A stretch of 64,000 nucleotides of DNA from Deltaproteobacteria bacterium (GTDB taxonomy: Bacteria > Myxococcota > Myxococcia > Myxococcales > SZAS-1), in the NCBI GenBank assembly GCA_018266075.1, contig JAFEBB010000001.1:62001-126000 (forward strand), written 5' to 3'. A program made the translations under genes and the position numbers. Under the pieces are notes generated by a model. The model had not been told where the DNA came from. It worked only from the letters and a program-made list of their open reading frames with translations, and made no database searches. Shown here piece by piece: positions 27,903-36,768 of the stretch (positions are counted from its first letter, which is position 1; each line of letters begins with the position of its first letter).

Positions 27903-29006
27903 ATGGCAACGAGCTGGCTCATCTACGGCGCCAATGGCTACACCGGCCGCCTGCTGGTCGAGGAGGCGGTGAAGCGCGGGCACCGTCCGGTGCTCGCGGG
28001 CCGCAACCTGGCGAAGGTGGCCGAGGTGGCGAAGCCGCACGGCCTCGAGGCGCGCGCGGTCGATCTCCACGACGCCCCAGCGGTCCGCGAGCTGGTGCGC
28101 GGCCACGCTCTGGTGCTGCACGCGGCCGGTCCGTTCCGGGAGACGAGCGCTCCGATGGTGGAGGCCTGCATCGCCGAGCGGGCGAGCTACCTGGACATCA
28201 CCGGCGAGATCGGCGTCTTCGCCCAGGTCTTCTCGCGCGACGCGGCGGCGCGCGCGGCCGGCGTGGCGCTCATGCCCGGCGTGGGCTTCGACGTGGTGCC
28301 GACGGATTGCCTGGCCCGCTTCGTCGCCGAGCGCGCGCCGGGCGCCACCGAGCTGGAGATCGCCATCGCCGCACTGGGCACGCTGAGCACGGGCACGGCC
28401 AAGTCGATGCTCGCCGGTGCGGGCGAGGGCGGGTTCGTTCGTCGAGGCGGTCGCATCGTGCCCTGGCCGTTCGGGCGCGGGGCACGCAAGGTGCGTTTCT
28501 CCGATCGCGAGCGCTGGGTGGTGCCCATCCCCTGGGGCGACCTGGAGACGGCCTTTCACACCACGCGCATCCCCAACATCACCACCTTCGCGGCCGTGCC
28601 CAAGCGGATGGCGCGCGTGCTGGCCGTGTCCTGGCCGGCGCTCTGGGCGGGCACGCCGCTCACCGCCGCCGCGCTTCGCCTCGAGCCCTTGCAGGACGCG
28701 GCCACGCGCTACATCGAGCGCCGCTTTCCCGGGCCGGATGCGGCGCAACGCGCTGCCGGCCGCTCGTACATCTGGGCGCGGGCGTCGGGCGGCGGCGTGT
28801 CGGCCGAAGCCTGGCTGGAGACCCCCGAGGGCTACTCGCTGACGGCCATCACCGGCATCAACGCCGTGGAGCGCGTGCTGGCGGAGCGTCCGGAGGGCGC
28901 GCTCACGCCGGCGCTGGCGTTCGGCGCCGACTTCATCCTCCAGGTGCCGGGGACGCGGCGGCTCGAGGCCATCCCCGCCGACGTGGCCTCGCGAGCAAGC
29001 CCGTGA
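27903..29006 (+). CDS. saccharopine dehydrogenase-like NAD(P)-binding protein
   Basis: A 367 aa protein with an N-terminal Rossmann fold (WLIYGANGYTGRLLVEEA, dinucleotide loop GANGYTG) and the family block HAAGPFRETSAPMVEACI then YLDITGEIGVF. This order is typical of saccharopine dehydrogenase-like proteins and trans-acting enoyl reductases of the mycobacterial type. No true saccharopine substrate motif can be assigned. The ATG at 27903 (MATSW) was preferred; GTG at 27894 would add three residues. Its TGA overlaps the GTG of the next gene by 4 bp, so the two are translationally coupled. It is divergent from the preceding kinase. Confidence 0.85.
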   Translation: MATSWLIYGANGYTGRLLVEEAVKRGHRPVLAGRNLAKVAEVAKPHGLEARAVDLHDAPAVRELVRGHALVLHAAGPFRETSAPMVEACIAERASYLDITGEIGVFAQVFSRDAAARAAGVALMPGVGFDVVPTDCLARFVAERAPGATELEIAIAALGTLSTGTAKSMLAGAGEGGFVRRGGRIVPWPFGRGARKVRFSDRERWVVPIPWGDLETAFHTTRIPNITTFAAVPKRMARVLAVSWPALWAGTPLTAAALRLEPLQDAATRYIERRFPGPDAAQRAAGRSYIWARASGGGVSAEAWLETPEGYSLTAITGINAVERVLAERPEGALTPALAFGADFILQVPGTRRLEAIPADVASRASP

Positions 29007-30160
29007 CCGCCGAGGCTCAAGACTTCCGCGCGCTGTGTACGCGCTGCCTGCGGCCCGAGAGCGCCTGCTGGTGTCGCGATCTGCCTGGCATCGCCGCGCG
29101 CACCCGCGTGGTGTTCTTGCAGCACCCGCGCGAGCGCTACGTGGCCATCGGCACCGCGCGCATGGCGCACCTCGCCCTGCCCGGCTCGCGCTTCTTGCGC
29201 GGGGTGAGCTTCGACGGCGTGGCAGAGCTGGAGGCGCTCGCCAACGATCCACGCGCGGCCATCCTCTTCCCCAGCCCGGAGGCGGCCGATCTGCGCACGC
29301 TCGCCGAGCCGCCCACCACGCTCGTCGTCGTCGATGGCACCTGGAGCCAGGCCCGCAAGCTCGTGCAGCGCAACGCCGTGCTGCAGCGGCTGCCGCGCGT
29401 GCGCTTCACGCCCACGCGGCCGGGCAACTACCGCATCCGCAAGGAGCCCGAGGCTCACTGTCTGTCGACGATCGAAGCCGTCGTCGAGGCGCTGGGCATC
29501 CTCGAGGGCGAGCCGGAGCGCTTCGCGCCCATGATTCGCGCGTTCGAGCAGATGGTCGATTTGCAGCTCGCGAAGCAGGCCTCGCGCACCACGCCGCCGC
29601 GGCGCAAGCTGAAGAAGCATCGCCAGGGAAAGCCGCCGCCGATTCCGGTCGAGCTCAGCGAGCGCGCCCAGGACGTCGTGCTCGTGTACGCCGAGGCAAA
29701 CGCGCACCCCGCGAATTCGGGACATCCCGCGGAGCTCGTCCACCTGGCTGCGATTCGCGCGGCGACGGGCGAGCGCTTCGAGGCCGTGCTCGCGCCGCGG
29801 CGGCCGCTGGCGGAGTCGACGCCGCACCACGTGCGGCTCCCTCGCGAGACGCTCCTCACCGGCGATTCCATCGACGCCGTGCGCGCGCGCTGGGCGGCGT
29901 TCTTGCGCCCGGACGATCTGCTGGCGACCTGGGGCTTCTTCAGCCTGGAGCTGCTGCGCGATGGGACGCTCGAGGAGCGGCCCGTGATCGACCTGCGGCG
30001 CGCGGTGTGCCGGGTGCTCAAGCGGCGGCCCGGTGGAATCGAGCCCGCGGCGGAGCTGCTCGGCGCCCAAGAAAAAGGCGCGCCCCTCGGAGGAGGACGC
30101 GCCGGGGTTCGGCTGGAGGCGCTCGCGCGGGTCCACGCGGCGCTGCGGTCGAAGGGCTAG
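29003..30160 (+). CDS. DTW-domain protein (tRNA-uridine aminocarboxypropyltransferase-like) with extra C-terminal domain
   Basis: A 385 aa protein beginning with GTG that overlaps the upstream stop (GTGA). Residues 8-210 form a DTW domain: zinc-type Cys at CTRCLRPESACWC, FLQHPRERY and the name motif VVDGTWSQARKL, then TPTRPGNYRIRKEP. TapT/YfiP and TSR3-like enzymes of this family transfer the aminocarboxypropyl group of SAM to uridine in tRNA (acp3U) or rRNA. DTW proteins are usually 200-240 aa; here about 165 residues follow a Lys-rich hinge. That tail (DVVLVYAEANAHP; ELVHLAAIRAATGERFEAVL) has the strand pattern of DEDD exonucleases but Tyr/Ala replace the first acidic residue. The stop shares CTAG with the convergent fadA stop. 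Confidence 0.85.
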   Translation: MTAEAQDFRALCTRCLRPESACWCRDLPGIAARTRVVFLQHPRERYVAIGTARMAHLALPGSRFLRGVSFDGVAELEALANDPRAAILFPSPEAADLRTLAEPPTTLVVVDGTWSQARKLVQRNAVLQRLPRVRFTPTRPGNYRIRKEPEAHCLSTIEAVVEALGILEGEPERFAPMIRAFEQMVDLQLAKQASRTTPPRRKLKKHRQGKPPPIPVELSERAQDVVLVYAEANAHPANSGHPAELVHLAAIRAATGERFEAVLAPRRPLAESTPHHVRLPRETLLTGDSIDAVRARWAAFLRPDDLLATWGFFSLELLRDGTLEERPVIDLRRAVCRVLKRRPGGIEPAAELLGAQEKGAPLGGGRAGVRLEALARVHAALRSKG

Positions 30161-31326
30161 GCCACCTCGAAGAGCGCTGCGGCGCCCATGCCGCCGCCGA
30201 TGCACATCGACACCACGCCGCGCTTGCCGCCGCGCCGCTTCAGCTCGCGGAGCAGCGTGCCCGTCTGGCGCGTGCCGGTGACGCCCAGCGGGTGCCCCAG
30301 CGCGATGGCGCCGCCGTTCGGGTTCACCTTGGCGGGATCGATGCCCAGCTCGCGCGTGCAGTACGCCGCCTGCGCCGCAAAGGCCTCGTTGATCTCGAAG
30401 ACGTCGATGTCCGAGACCTTGAGCTTGTTCTTCTCCAGCAGCTTGCGAATGGCCGGCACCGGGCCGATGCCCATGATCTCCGGCGGCACGCCCGCGACCT
30501 GGAAGTCGACGAAGTAGCCGAGCGGCTTCACGCCCAGGGCCTTTGCCTTCTCGTCGCTCATCACCACCGCGGCCGCAGCGCCGTCGGTGAGCGGGCTGGC
30601 GTTGCCGGCGGTGACCGTGCCCTTCATGTTGAAGGCGGGCTTGAGCTTCTGCAGGCCCTCGAGCGTGGTGTCCGGACGCAGAATCGTGTCGCGATCGACG
30701 GTGACCTGCTTGGCGTTGCCAGCCTCGTCGAACACCGTGGTGGTCACCGCGACGATCTCGTCCTTGAAGTTGCCCTTCTCGGTGGCCGTCGCGGCGCGGC
30801 GCTGCGACTCGTACGCGAGCTTGTCCTGCTCCTCGCGCGTGACGTTGAACTTGGCGGCCACGTTCTCGGCGGTCGCGCCCATCGACGTGTAGATCTCCGG
30901 GTACTTCTCCATCAGCTGCGGATTCGCCGAGGGCTTGCCGCCGCCCATGGGAATCATGCTCATCGACTCGGTGCCGCCTGCGATGGCCACGTCGTACATG
31001 CCCGCGATGATCGACTGCGCCACCTGGGCGATCGACTGCACGCCGCTGGAGCAGAAGCGGTTCACGGTCATGCCCGGCACGGTGTCGGGAAGGCCCGCGA
31101 GCATGGCCGCGATGCGCGCCACGTTCATGCCCTGCTCGGCCTCCGGCATGGCGCAGCCGAGCACCACGTCCTGGATGTCGGTGGGCTTGAGGCCGGGCAC
31201 GCGCGCGATGGCCTCCTTGATGACGAGCGCCGCCATCGTGTCCGGGCGGGTGTCCTTGAGCTCGCCCTTGCTGGCGCGGGTGAACGGCGTGCGGGCGGTG
31301 CTGGCAATGACGACGCGGCTGGCCAT
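30157..31326 (-). CDS. fadA: acetyl-CoA acyltransferase (thiolase)
   Basis: A 389 aa thiolase for the last step of fatty acid beta-oxidation. Active-site elements are all present: nucleophile Cys in VNRFCSSGVQ, NEAFAAQA, the His of GGAIALGHPLG and the second Cys in MCIGGGMGAA. Start MASRVVIAST; upstream in-frame codons are in the intergenic region. It lies 62 bp downstream of the fused dehydrogenase/hydratase gene, forming a fadN-fadA operon like that of Bacillus subtilis, but without the acyl-CoA dehydrogenase gene (fadE). It ends with a CTAG shared with the convergent DTW gene. Confidence 0.95.
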   Translation of the reverse strand: MASRVVIASTARTPFTRASKGELKDTRPDTMAALVIKEAIARVPGLKPTDIQDVVLGCAMPEAEQGMNVARIAAMLAGLPDTVPGMTVNRFCSSGVQSIAQVAQSIIAGMYDVAIAGGTESMSMIPMGGGKPSANPQLMEKYPEIYTSMGATAENVAAKFNVTREEQDKLAYESQRRAATATEKGNFKDEIVAVTTTVFDEAGNAKQVTVDRDTILRPDTTLEGLQKLKPAFNMKGTVTAGNASPLTDGAAAAVVMSDEKAKALGVKPLGYFVDFQVAGVPPEIMGIGPVPAIRKLLEKNKLKVSDIDVFEINEAFAAQAAYCTRELGIDPAKVNPNGGAIALGHPLGVTGTRQTGTLLRELKRRGGKRGVVSMCIGGGMGAAALFEVA

Positions 31327-31388
31327 GACAATCTCCAATTTCAATTCTTCAAACTGTGTAACCAACTGGTTTCAGCTTCGCCAACCCG

Positions 31389-33782
31389 CTAGTTCCGCAA
31401 GGGCTTGCCCGTCTGCAGGATGCTCATCATGCGCTCCTTGGTCTTCTCTTCCGTAACCAGGCTCATGAAGGCCTCGAGCTCCAGATCCAGCAGGTGCTGC
31501 TCGGTGACGGGCGCCGTCGACACGGTGTCGCCGCCGGTGAGCACCGTGGCCAGCTTGCGGCCAATCTTGCGGTCGTGCTCGCTGATCTGGTTGTTGAGCT
31601 GCATGTCGTACAGCACCATGTCGAAGGTGGCGTAGCCGCTCTTGCCGGGCAGGAAGAACTTGGTCTCGCGCGGCGGGCGGAAGCCGGCCTCGGCCATGCC
31701 GATCACGCGGGCCTTGGCGTCGGCGAGCTGCAGGTCGCGGTTCATGCTGATGCCGTCGGTGGCCTTGAGGAAGCCGGCCTCGCGCGCCTCTTCCGCGCTG
31801 GTCGCCACCTTGGCCATGCCGATCTGCAGGAACACCTTCTTCAGGAACGGCAGCGGATCGAAGTCCTTCTCCTGCGCGTACGGGCCGTAGATGTTCCGCA
31901 TGAGCTGCATGTTGCCGCCGCCGCCGGGAATGAGGCCCACGCCGAACTCCACCAGGCCCATGTACAGCTCGCCCGTGGCCTGGACGGAGTTGCCGCCCAT
32001 GGTGACTTCAGCGCCGCCGCCGAGCGTGAGCTGGAAGGGCGCGGTGACCACCGGGATCGGCGAGTAGCGCATGCGCTGGTTGGCGGCCTGGAAGCCGCGC
32101 ACCATCTGCTTCACGCTCTCGGTCTCGTCCGAGCCGATGGCCATGAGGATCGCGCCGAGGTTGGCGCCGGCCGAGAAGTTCGAGCCGTCATTGCCGATGA
32201 CCAGGCCGCGGAAGTCCTTCTCCGCGATGTCGAGCGACTTGTTCATCATGGCGATGATCTGGTCGTCGATGCTGTTCATCTTGGAGTGGAATTCGAGCAG
32301 GAGCACGCCGTCGCCCATGTCCCAAGCCGTCGCGCTCTCGTTGCCGTCGAGCTTCTTGTTGCCGCGCTTGAGGATGTCGACGGTGATGCGGCGCGCGTTC
32401 TCGGGGACCGGCTTGGCCTTCTTGCTGGGGATGTCCCAGTAGGTCGCCACGCCGTTCTCGACCGCGTAGAAGCTCTGGCGGCCGGCCTTGAGCATGTCCT
32501 CCACCCAGGGCGCGACCTTGAGGCCGAGCTCCTTCATCCGGTCCACGCCCTTCTTCACGCCGTAGGCGTCCCAGGTCTCGAACGGGCCCACGTCCCAGGC
32601 GAAGCCCCAGCGCAGCGCGCGGTCGATGTTCACGAGGTCGTCGGCGATCTCGGGGATGCGCCGCGACGCGTAGGCGAGGGTGTCGAGGCCCACCTTCTCC
32701 GCGAACTTGGCGGCCTTGTCGGTGCCGTTCATCACCGCCACGCTGCGCGCCGCGGGATCCTCGATGTCCTTGGCGGCGCCGAGGCTCTCGTAGCGGACCT
32801 TGGTCTGCGGCCGGTACTGCAGCGTCTTGAGATCGAGCGCGAGGATCTGCTTCTCGCCGTCACCGCCCTTCTCCTTCTTGTAGAAGCCGCCGCCGCTCTT
32901 GTCGCCGAGCATGTTCTTGCTAACCATCTGGTTAACGAACTCGGGGACCTTGAAGACCTCGCGCTCCTCGTCGCCGGTGAGGCTGTCGTAGCAGTTCTTC
33001 GCCACGTGGCTGAAGGTGTCGAGGCCCACCAGGTCGGCGGTGCGGAACACCGCGCTCTTGGGGCGCCCCATCGCCGGGCCGAAGATCTTGTCGATCTCCT
33101 CGATGGTCATCTCCGCGTTCTGCATCTCGGAGATGATGCGCAGCATGCCGTAGGTGCCGATGCGGTTGGCGATGAAGTTGGTGGTGTCCTTGCCGTAGAC
33201 GATGCCCTTGCCCAGCATCTCCTCGCCGAACACGTGCATGCGCTTCATCACCGCGGGGTCGGTGTCGGCGCCGGCCACGAGCTCCAGGAGCTTCATGTAG
33301 CGCACGGGGTTGAAGAAGTGCGTGACCAGGAAGTTCTTCTTGAAGTCGGCGGTGCGGCCCTCGCACATGCCCTTGATGGACATGCCCGAGGTGTTGCTCG
33401 AGACCACCGAGCCCTGCTTCCGGAACTGATCCACCTTGGCGAAGGTGGCCTGCTTCACGGCCATGTCCTCTTTGACGACCTCGACGATCCAGTCGCACTC
33501 GGCGATGCGGGCCATGTCGTCGTCGAAGTTGCCGACCTCGATGAGGTCCAGCGCCTGCAGCGTGAAGAGCGGCGCGGGCTTCTGCTTCTTCATGTTCGCG
33601 AGCGCGCCCGCGGCGAACTTGTTGCGGAAGGCCTTGCTCTTGACGTCGTCCTTCGCGTCCGGCTTGGGCGGAACGATGTCCAGGAGCAGCGAGGGGATTC
33701 CGGCATTCGCGAGGTGACCGGCGATGGCGCTGCCCATCACACCTGCGCCGAGGACGGCGACCTTCCGGATCCGCTGGCTCAT
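31389..33782 (-). CDS. fadN: 3-hydroxyacyl-CoA dehydrogenase / enoyl-CoA hydratase, FadN-type
   Basis: A 797 aa bifunctional beta-oxidation enzyme. The dehydrogenase comes first (VAVLGAGVMGSAIAGHLANAG, residues 7-26; SSNTSGMSI; TDLVGLDTFSH-like block) and the hydratase/isomerase last (AGANLGAILMAIGS; GLIPGGGGNMQL). This order is that of B. subtilis FadN and opposite to E. coli FadB. The ATG at 33782 has GGAG 5 bp upstream; GTG at 33788 is possible. Followed by fadA after 62 bp. The upstream 110 bp may hold the operon promoter; no regulator site was recognised. Confidence 0.94.
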   Translation of the reverse strand: MSQRIRKVAVLGAGVMGSAIAGHLANAGIPSLLLDIVPPKPDAKDDVKSKAFRNKFAAGALANMKKQKPAPLFTLQALDLIEVGNFDDDMARIAECDWIVEVVKEDMAVKQATFAKVDQFRKQGSVVSSNTSGMSIKGMCEGRTADFKKNFLVTHFFNPVRYMKLLELVAGADTDPAVMKRMHVFGEEMLGKGIVYGKDTTNFIANRIGTYGMLRIISEMQNAEMTIEEIDKIFGPAMGRPKSAVFRTADLVGLDTFSHVAKNCYDSLTGDEEREVFKVPEFVNQMVSKNMLGDKSGGGFYKKEKGGDGEKQILALDLKTLQYRPQTKVRYESLGAAKDIEDPAARSVAVMNGTDKAAKFAEKVGLDTLAYASRRIPEIADDLVNIDRALRWGFAWDVGPFETWDAYGVKKGVDRMKELGLKVAPWVEDMLKAGRQSFYAVENGVATYWDIPSKKAKPVPENARRITVDILKRGNKKLDGNESATAWDMGDGVLLLEFHSKMNSIDDQIIAMMNKSLDIAEKDFRGLVIGNDGSNFSAGANLGAILMAIGSDETESVKQMVRGFQAANQRMRYSPIPVVTAPFQLTLGGGAEVTMGGNSVQATGELYMGLVEFGVGLIPGGGGNMQLMRNIYGPYAQEKDFDPLPFLKKVFLQIGMAKVATSAEEAREAGFLKATDGISMNRDLQLADAKARVIGMAEAGFRPPRETKFFLPGKSGYATFDMVLYDMQLNNQISEHDRKIGRKLATVLTGGDTVSTAPVTEQHLLDLELEAFMSLVTEEKTKERMMSILQTGKPLRN

Positions 33783-33892
33783 GAACACTCCGTTGCTGTG
33801 CGCGGCGTCAGGCCGCCAAAGGGTGCCAGAGAAAAATGCGCCTGACGCACTTTGTCAACGGAATCGACCCGGCCCCTGCTGGATCAGCGGGA

Positions 33893-34564
33893 TCAGTCGT
33901 CGTGTGCGAGATCCAGATCGAGCTCGATGCTGAGCTGGACGAGCGCGGCCTGGAGCACGCGGCCCAGCGCGGGCGCGGTGTAGCCCCGCACCGCGAGGTC
34001 CACGGCGAAGGTGTTACCCACGGGCAAGGTGACGCCCGCGGCCAGGCCCGCGGCGAGATCCACCTCCAGCGGCCCGTTTCCCGGGTCGAGCGGCTCGCTG
34101 GTGCTGATGAAGGAGAGCCCGCCGACGACCTCGCCGAACGGCTTCACCGGGCCGTACTTGAGCGTGTAGCGCGCGCTCATGTCGATGAGCTGCCAGGGCG
34201 TGCCCTCGTTGCCGTTGGGGCGGAGCTCGAGGTTGTCGTAGCCGAGCGTCACGGACACGCCGGTGGGAAAGCGCGAGCCCACGTGCAGCCCGAAGGCCAT
34301 GCTGTAGCGCGCGTCGTCCGGGCCGTTGGGCGCGAGCAGGTCGGCGCCGCCGCTCACGGAGAAGAGCCAGCGCACCTGGGGCGGCTCTCTCGGCGTCGGC
34401 GCAGGAACCTCCGCGGCGCGCGCGACGGGCGCCGGCTCTTTCGTCGCCACCTCCGCTGCCTGCGCGACGGGCTGCTGTTTCGCTGCCGCATCCTCGGCGC
34501 GCACGGCGCTGCCGCTGCCCAGGACAACCCACGCCACCGCGACCCCGAGGCCCTGCCGCAACAT
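33893..34564 (-). CDS. predicted outer-membrane beta-barrel protein
   Basis: A 223 aa exported protein. The start MLRQGLGVAVAWVV has GAGGGG upstream and gives a signal peptide ending near VRAEDA. An Ala/Pro/Glu linker (residues 25-60) precedes alternating strands rich in Gly and aromatic residues (WLFSVSGGADLLAPN; YSMAFGLHVGSRFPTG; DMSARYTLKYGPVKPFG) and ends in hydrophobic strands. This is the pattern of small 8-strand barrels. The last residues (LDLDLAHDD) are not the classical terminal Phe. It follows the ExbD-like lipoprotein gene by 27 bp and probably shares its transcript. Confidence 0.8.
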   Translation of the reverse strand: MLRQGLGVAVAWVVLGSGSAVRAEDAAAKQQPVAQAAEVATKEPAPVARAAEVPAPTPREPPQVRWLFSVSGGADLLAPNGPDDARYSMAFGLHVGSRFPTGVSVTLGYDNLELRPNGNEGTPWQLIDMSARYTLKYGPVKPFGEVVGGLSFISTSEPLDPGNGPLEVDLAAGLAAGVTLPVGNTFAVDLAVRGYTAPALGRVLQAALVQLSIELDLDLAHDD

Positions 34565-34591
34565 CGTGCGCCCCTCGGGCACACGACGGCG

Positions 34592-35257
34592 CTACGGTTT
34601 CGAGCCTCCGTCGACACCCGACGACGGCTCCACCGCAAAGCCGATGTGCGCCACGCCTTCCGATTTGGCAAGGTCGACGATGTGCATCAGCTCCGCGTGG
34701 CGACACCCCCTGTCGGCCGCGATGGTCAAGCGCAGCGCCGCGTTCCTGGCCGCAGCGTCGTGCAGCGCGCGCTGCAGCGCCGCTTCGTCGATGGGCTGAC
34801 CCGAGAGCTGCAAGACGCCGCACGCCTCGCCCGGCGACTTCGGTCCCACGACGAGGGTGAGCGCATCGCCGGCCCAACCCACGCTCGGCGGCGCACCCGG
34901 CAATGCCTCGGAGCTCGGCGCCACCGGCGGCGCGCTCACGCCTTCCGGCGACCACTCGATGGCGGCAGTGTTGGCCATCCAGTTGTGCTCTCCGTCCCAG
35001 AGGTACACCGCGCGCCGGCCGCAGCCGCGCACGCCGAGCTGCGAGCCCGCCCAGATGGGATCGTTGGGCATGAGGTCCACGATCTCGAGCGATTGCCAGG
35101 GGCAGTCGAGCTCGAAGGCGGCGCGGGTCATCATGCGGTCGCGGAAGTCGTCCACGCGATCGCGGCTGATGGCCTCGCTGCTGAAGCACCCGGGCAGCGC
35201 CAGGAGCGTCAGGAACCCGAAACAAACTTCATATTGCTTTGGCCTCAAAACATTCAT
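34592..35257 (-). CDS. lipoprotein with ExbD/TolR-like C-terminal domain
   Basis: A 221 aa lipoprotein (MNVLRPKQYEVCFGFLTLLALPGCFSS; lipobox LPGC). Residues 30-95 form a Cys-containing domain (RDRMMTRAAFELDCPWQSLEI; CGRRAVYLW) typical of myxobacterial surface lipoproteins. The last 70 residues resemble the periplasmic domain of ExbD/TolR: LQRALHDAAARN, LRLTIAADRGCRHAELMHI, then VDLAKSEGVAHIGFAV. The ExbD transmembrane helix is absent, so this is not a proton-channel subunit. The first codons are AT-richer than the rest. It is upstream of and probably cotranscribed with the barrel protein. Confidence 0.8.
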   Translation of the reverse strand: MNVLRPKQYEVCFGFLTLLALPGCFSSEAISRDRVDDFRDRMMTRAAFELDCPWQSLEIVDLMPNDPIWAGSQLGVRGCGRRAVYLWDGEHNWMANTAAIEWSPEGVSAPPVAPSSEALPGAPPSVGWAGDALTLVVGPKSPGEACGVLQLSGQPIDEAALQRALHDAAARNAALRLTIAADRGCRHAELMHIVDLAKSEGVAHIGFAVEPSSGVDGGSKP

Positions 35258-35341
35258 CTATCCAACTCTGCAGCTCTAGAGGGTCGTTGATAGATTTCGG
35301 CTCTCGATTAACCCTGTCGCCCACGGGGCGTTGAGGGCGTC

Positions 35342-35884
35342 ATGAAACCGACCCATCTGGTAGCCCTCGCCACGCTGGCGGTGGCCGTGTCGTCGTGCAG
35401 CGGCAAGCCGTGTTCCGGCAACAACTGCCTCGGAATCTCCGGAACCTACGTGGTGACGTACCAGCCCGGGTTGGACTGCGCCCTCTGGGCATACCGGCCG
35501 GCCCCCACCTCGACCATGGTCATCTCCCAAACGGGCAGCCAGGTTCAAGTGACGCTGCAACCGAGCATCGAGAGCCCAACGCACCTCCTCACCGGGACGC
35601 TCTTCGAAGACGGGACGATCCTCGTCACGGAGGCGCAGCTGAGCCCCACGCTGGGGATTCCGGCGGGCCAGCTGAGCGGCTCCTTCACCTCGGCGCCGGG
35701 CGCCTTCACGTTCCAGGGCACGCTCACCTTCATCCAGAACACCATGAGCGGCGCCAGCGATGCGGGCCCGAACAACGGCTGCTCGGCCACGGTCAACGTG
35801 AACGCGCAGCGGACGAGCGCCTCGACGGTGCTCGTCACGCAAGCCTTCGACGGCGGCTCGGGCGACACCGACGGCGGTCCCTAG
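35342..35884 (+). CDS. small lipoprotein of unknown function
   Basis: A 180 aa lipoprotein (MKPTHLVALATLAVAVSSCSG, lipid Cys19). The mature part begins with a Cys pair (CSGNNCLG), then beta-strand-rich sequence (GTYVVTYQPGLDCALW; MVISQTGSQVQVTL; GTLFEDGTILVTEAQL) of lipocalin or immunoglobulin-like character. It ends with a Gly/Asp-rich tail. Function is unknown. It is divergent from the ExbD-like lipoprotein gene and converges with the metal ABC permease, sharing a CTAG stop overlap. Confidence 0.8.
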   Translation: MKPTHLVALATLAVAVSSCSGKPCSGNNCLGISGTYVVTYQPGLDCALWAYRPAPTSTMVISQTGSQVQVTLQPSIESPTHLLTGTLFEDGTILVTEAQLSPTLGIPAGQLSGSFTSAPGAFTFQGTLTFIQNTMSGASDAGPNNGCSATVNVNAQRTSASTVLVTQAFDGGSGDTDGGP

Positions 35885-36768
35885 CCAGACGTCGACGCGC
35901 GCCTGTTCAAGAGCGCGCCGGCCGCGAGCGTGAGCACGAACGCCGCGCCGAGCCCGAGCACCACCGCGCCGCCCGTGGGCACGGGGAGCTTGCTGGACAC
36001 GAAGATCCCCGACTCGCCCGCCAGCGCGGCCACGACCACGCTCCACGCGAGCAGGCTGCGCGTCGAGCGGGCCAGGTTTCGCGCGGCCGCCGCGGGCACC
36101 ACCACCAGCGCCTCCACGAGCAGTGCGCCCACGATCTTCAGGCTCACCACGATGGCCGCGGTGAGCAGCGCCACGAAGACGTACTCGAGCGCGTCGGAGC
36201 CCAGTCCGGCGGCGCGCGCGATCGAGGGATCGAGGCTGTCGAGCGCCACGCGGTTGTAGAGCAGGCCCATCGCCACGAGCACGGCGACGCCGAGCACGAG
36301 CAACAGCGCGAGGTCGCCATCGGTGACGGTGAGCAGGCTGCCGAACATCACCGCCTCGATCTGGTGCACGTTGAAGCGCTTGGTCACCGCCACCAGCAGG
36401 CAGATGCCCAAGCCCAGCGTGAGCGAGAGGAAGACGCCGATGAGCGTGTCGGGAGGCAGCTTGCTCCGGCGGCGCACGTAGACCATCGCGATCGCCGCGA
36501 GCAGACAGAAGCCGCCCATGCCGCCGTACGGCGCGTTCAGCGGCTCGCCGAGCACCACGCCGATGGTGAGCCCCGTGAGCGCGGCCTGGCCGAGCGCCGA
36601 GCTGAAGAACGCGAGCCGCCGTGCGATCACGAGGTGGCTCAGGCCGCCCAGCAAGGGCGCGAGGAGAAGCGCGGCGATCATCCCGCGCACCACGAACGCG
36701 TAGCCAAACGCCTCGGGCAAGTGACCCGCGGCGGCCTGGCGCGCGAAGAAGGCGTAGAGCGCGTCCAT
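35881..36768 (-). CDS. metal (Zn/Mn) ABC transporter permease
   Basis: A 295 aa inner-membrane permease of the ZnuB/MntB (ABC-3) family with about eight hydrophobic segments (AALLLAPLLGGLSHLV; LGLGICLLVAV; VALLTAAIVVSLKIVGALLVEAL). The family hallmark is GSLLTVTDGDL followed by the cytosolic coupling region. The start ATG overlaps the ATPase gene stop (ATGA). It is the last gene of a five-gene operon. Metal specificity is not readable from this subunit. Confidence 0.92.
   Translation of the reverse strand: MDALYAFFARQAAAGHLPEAFGYAFVVRGMIAALLLAPLLGGLSHLVIARRLAFFSSALGQAALTGLTIGVVLGEPLNAPYGGMGGFCLLAAIAMVYVRRRSKLPPDTLIGVFLSLTLGLGICLLVAVTKRFNVHQIEAVMFGSLLTVTDGDLALLLVLGVAVLVAMGLLYNRVALDSLDPSIARAAGLGSDALEYVFVALLTAAIVVSLKIVGALLVEALVVVPAAAARNLARSTRSLLAWSVVVAALAGESGIFVSSKLPVPTGGAVVLGLGAAFVLTLAAGALLNRRASTSG

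Noticed and set aside
27777-29252. Extension of the histidine kinase at 25749 by 492 residues upstream
   Set aside because: The extra residues are the antisense of the reductase and DTW genes; the PAS domain begins at the chosen start 27776.
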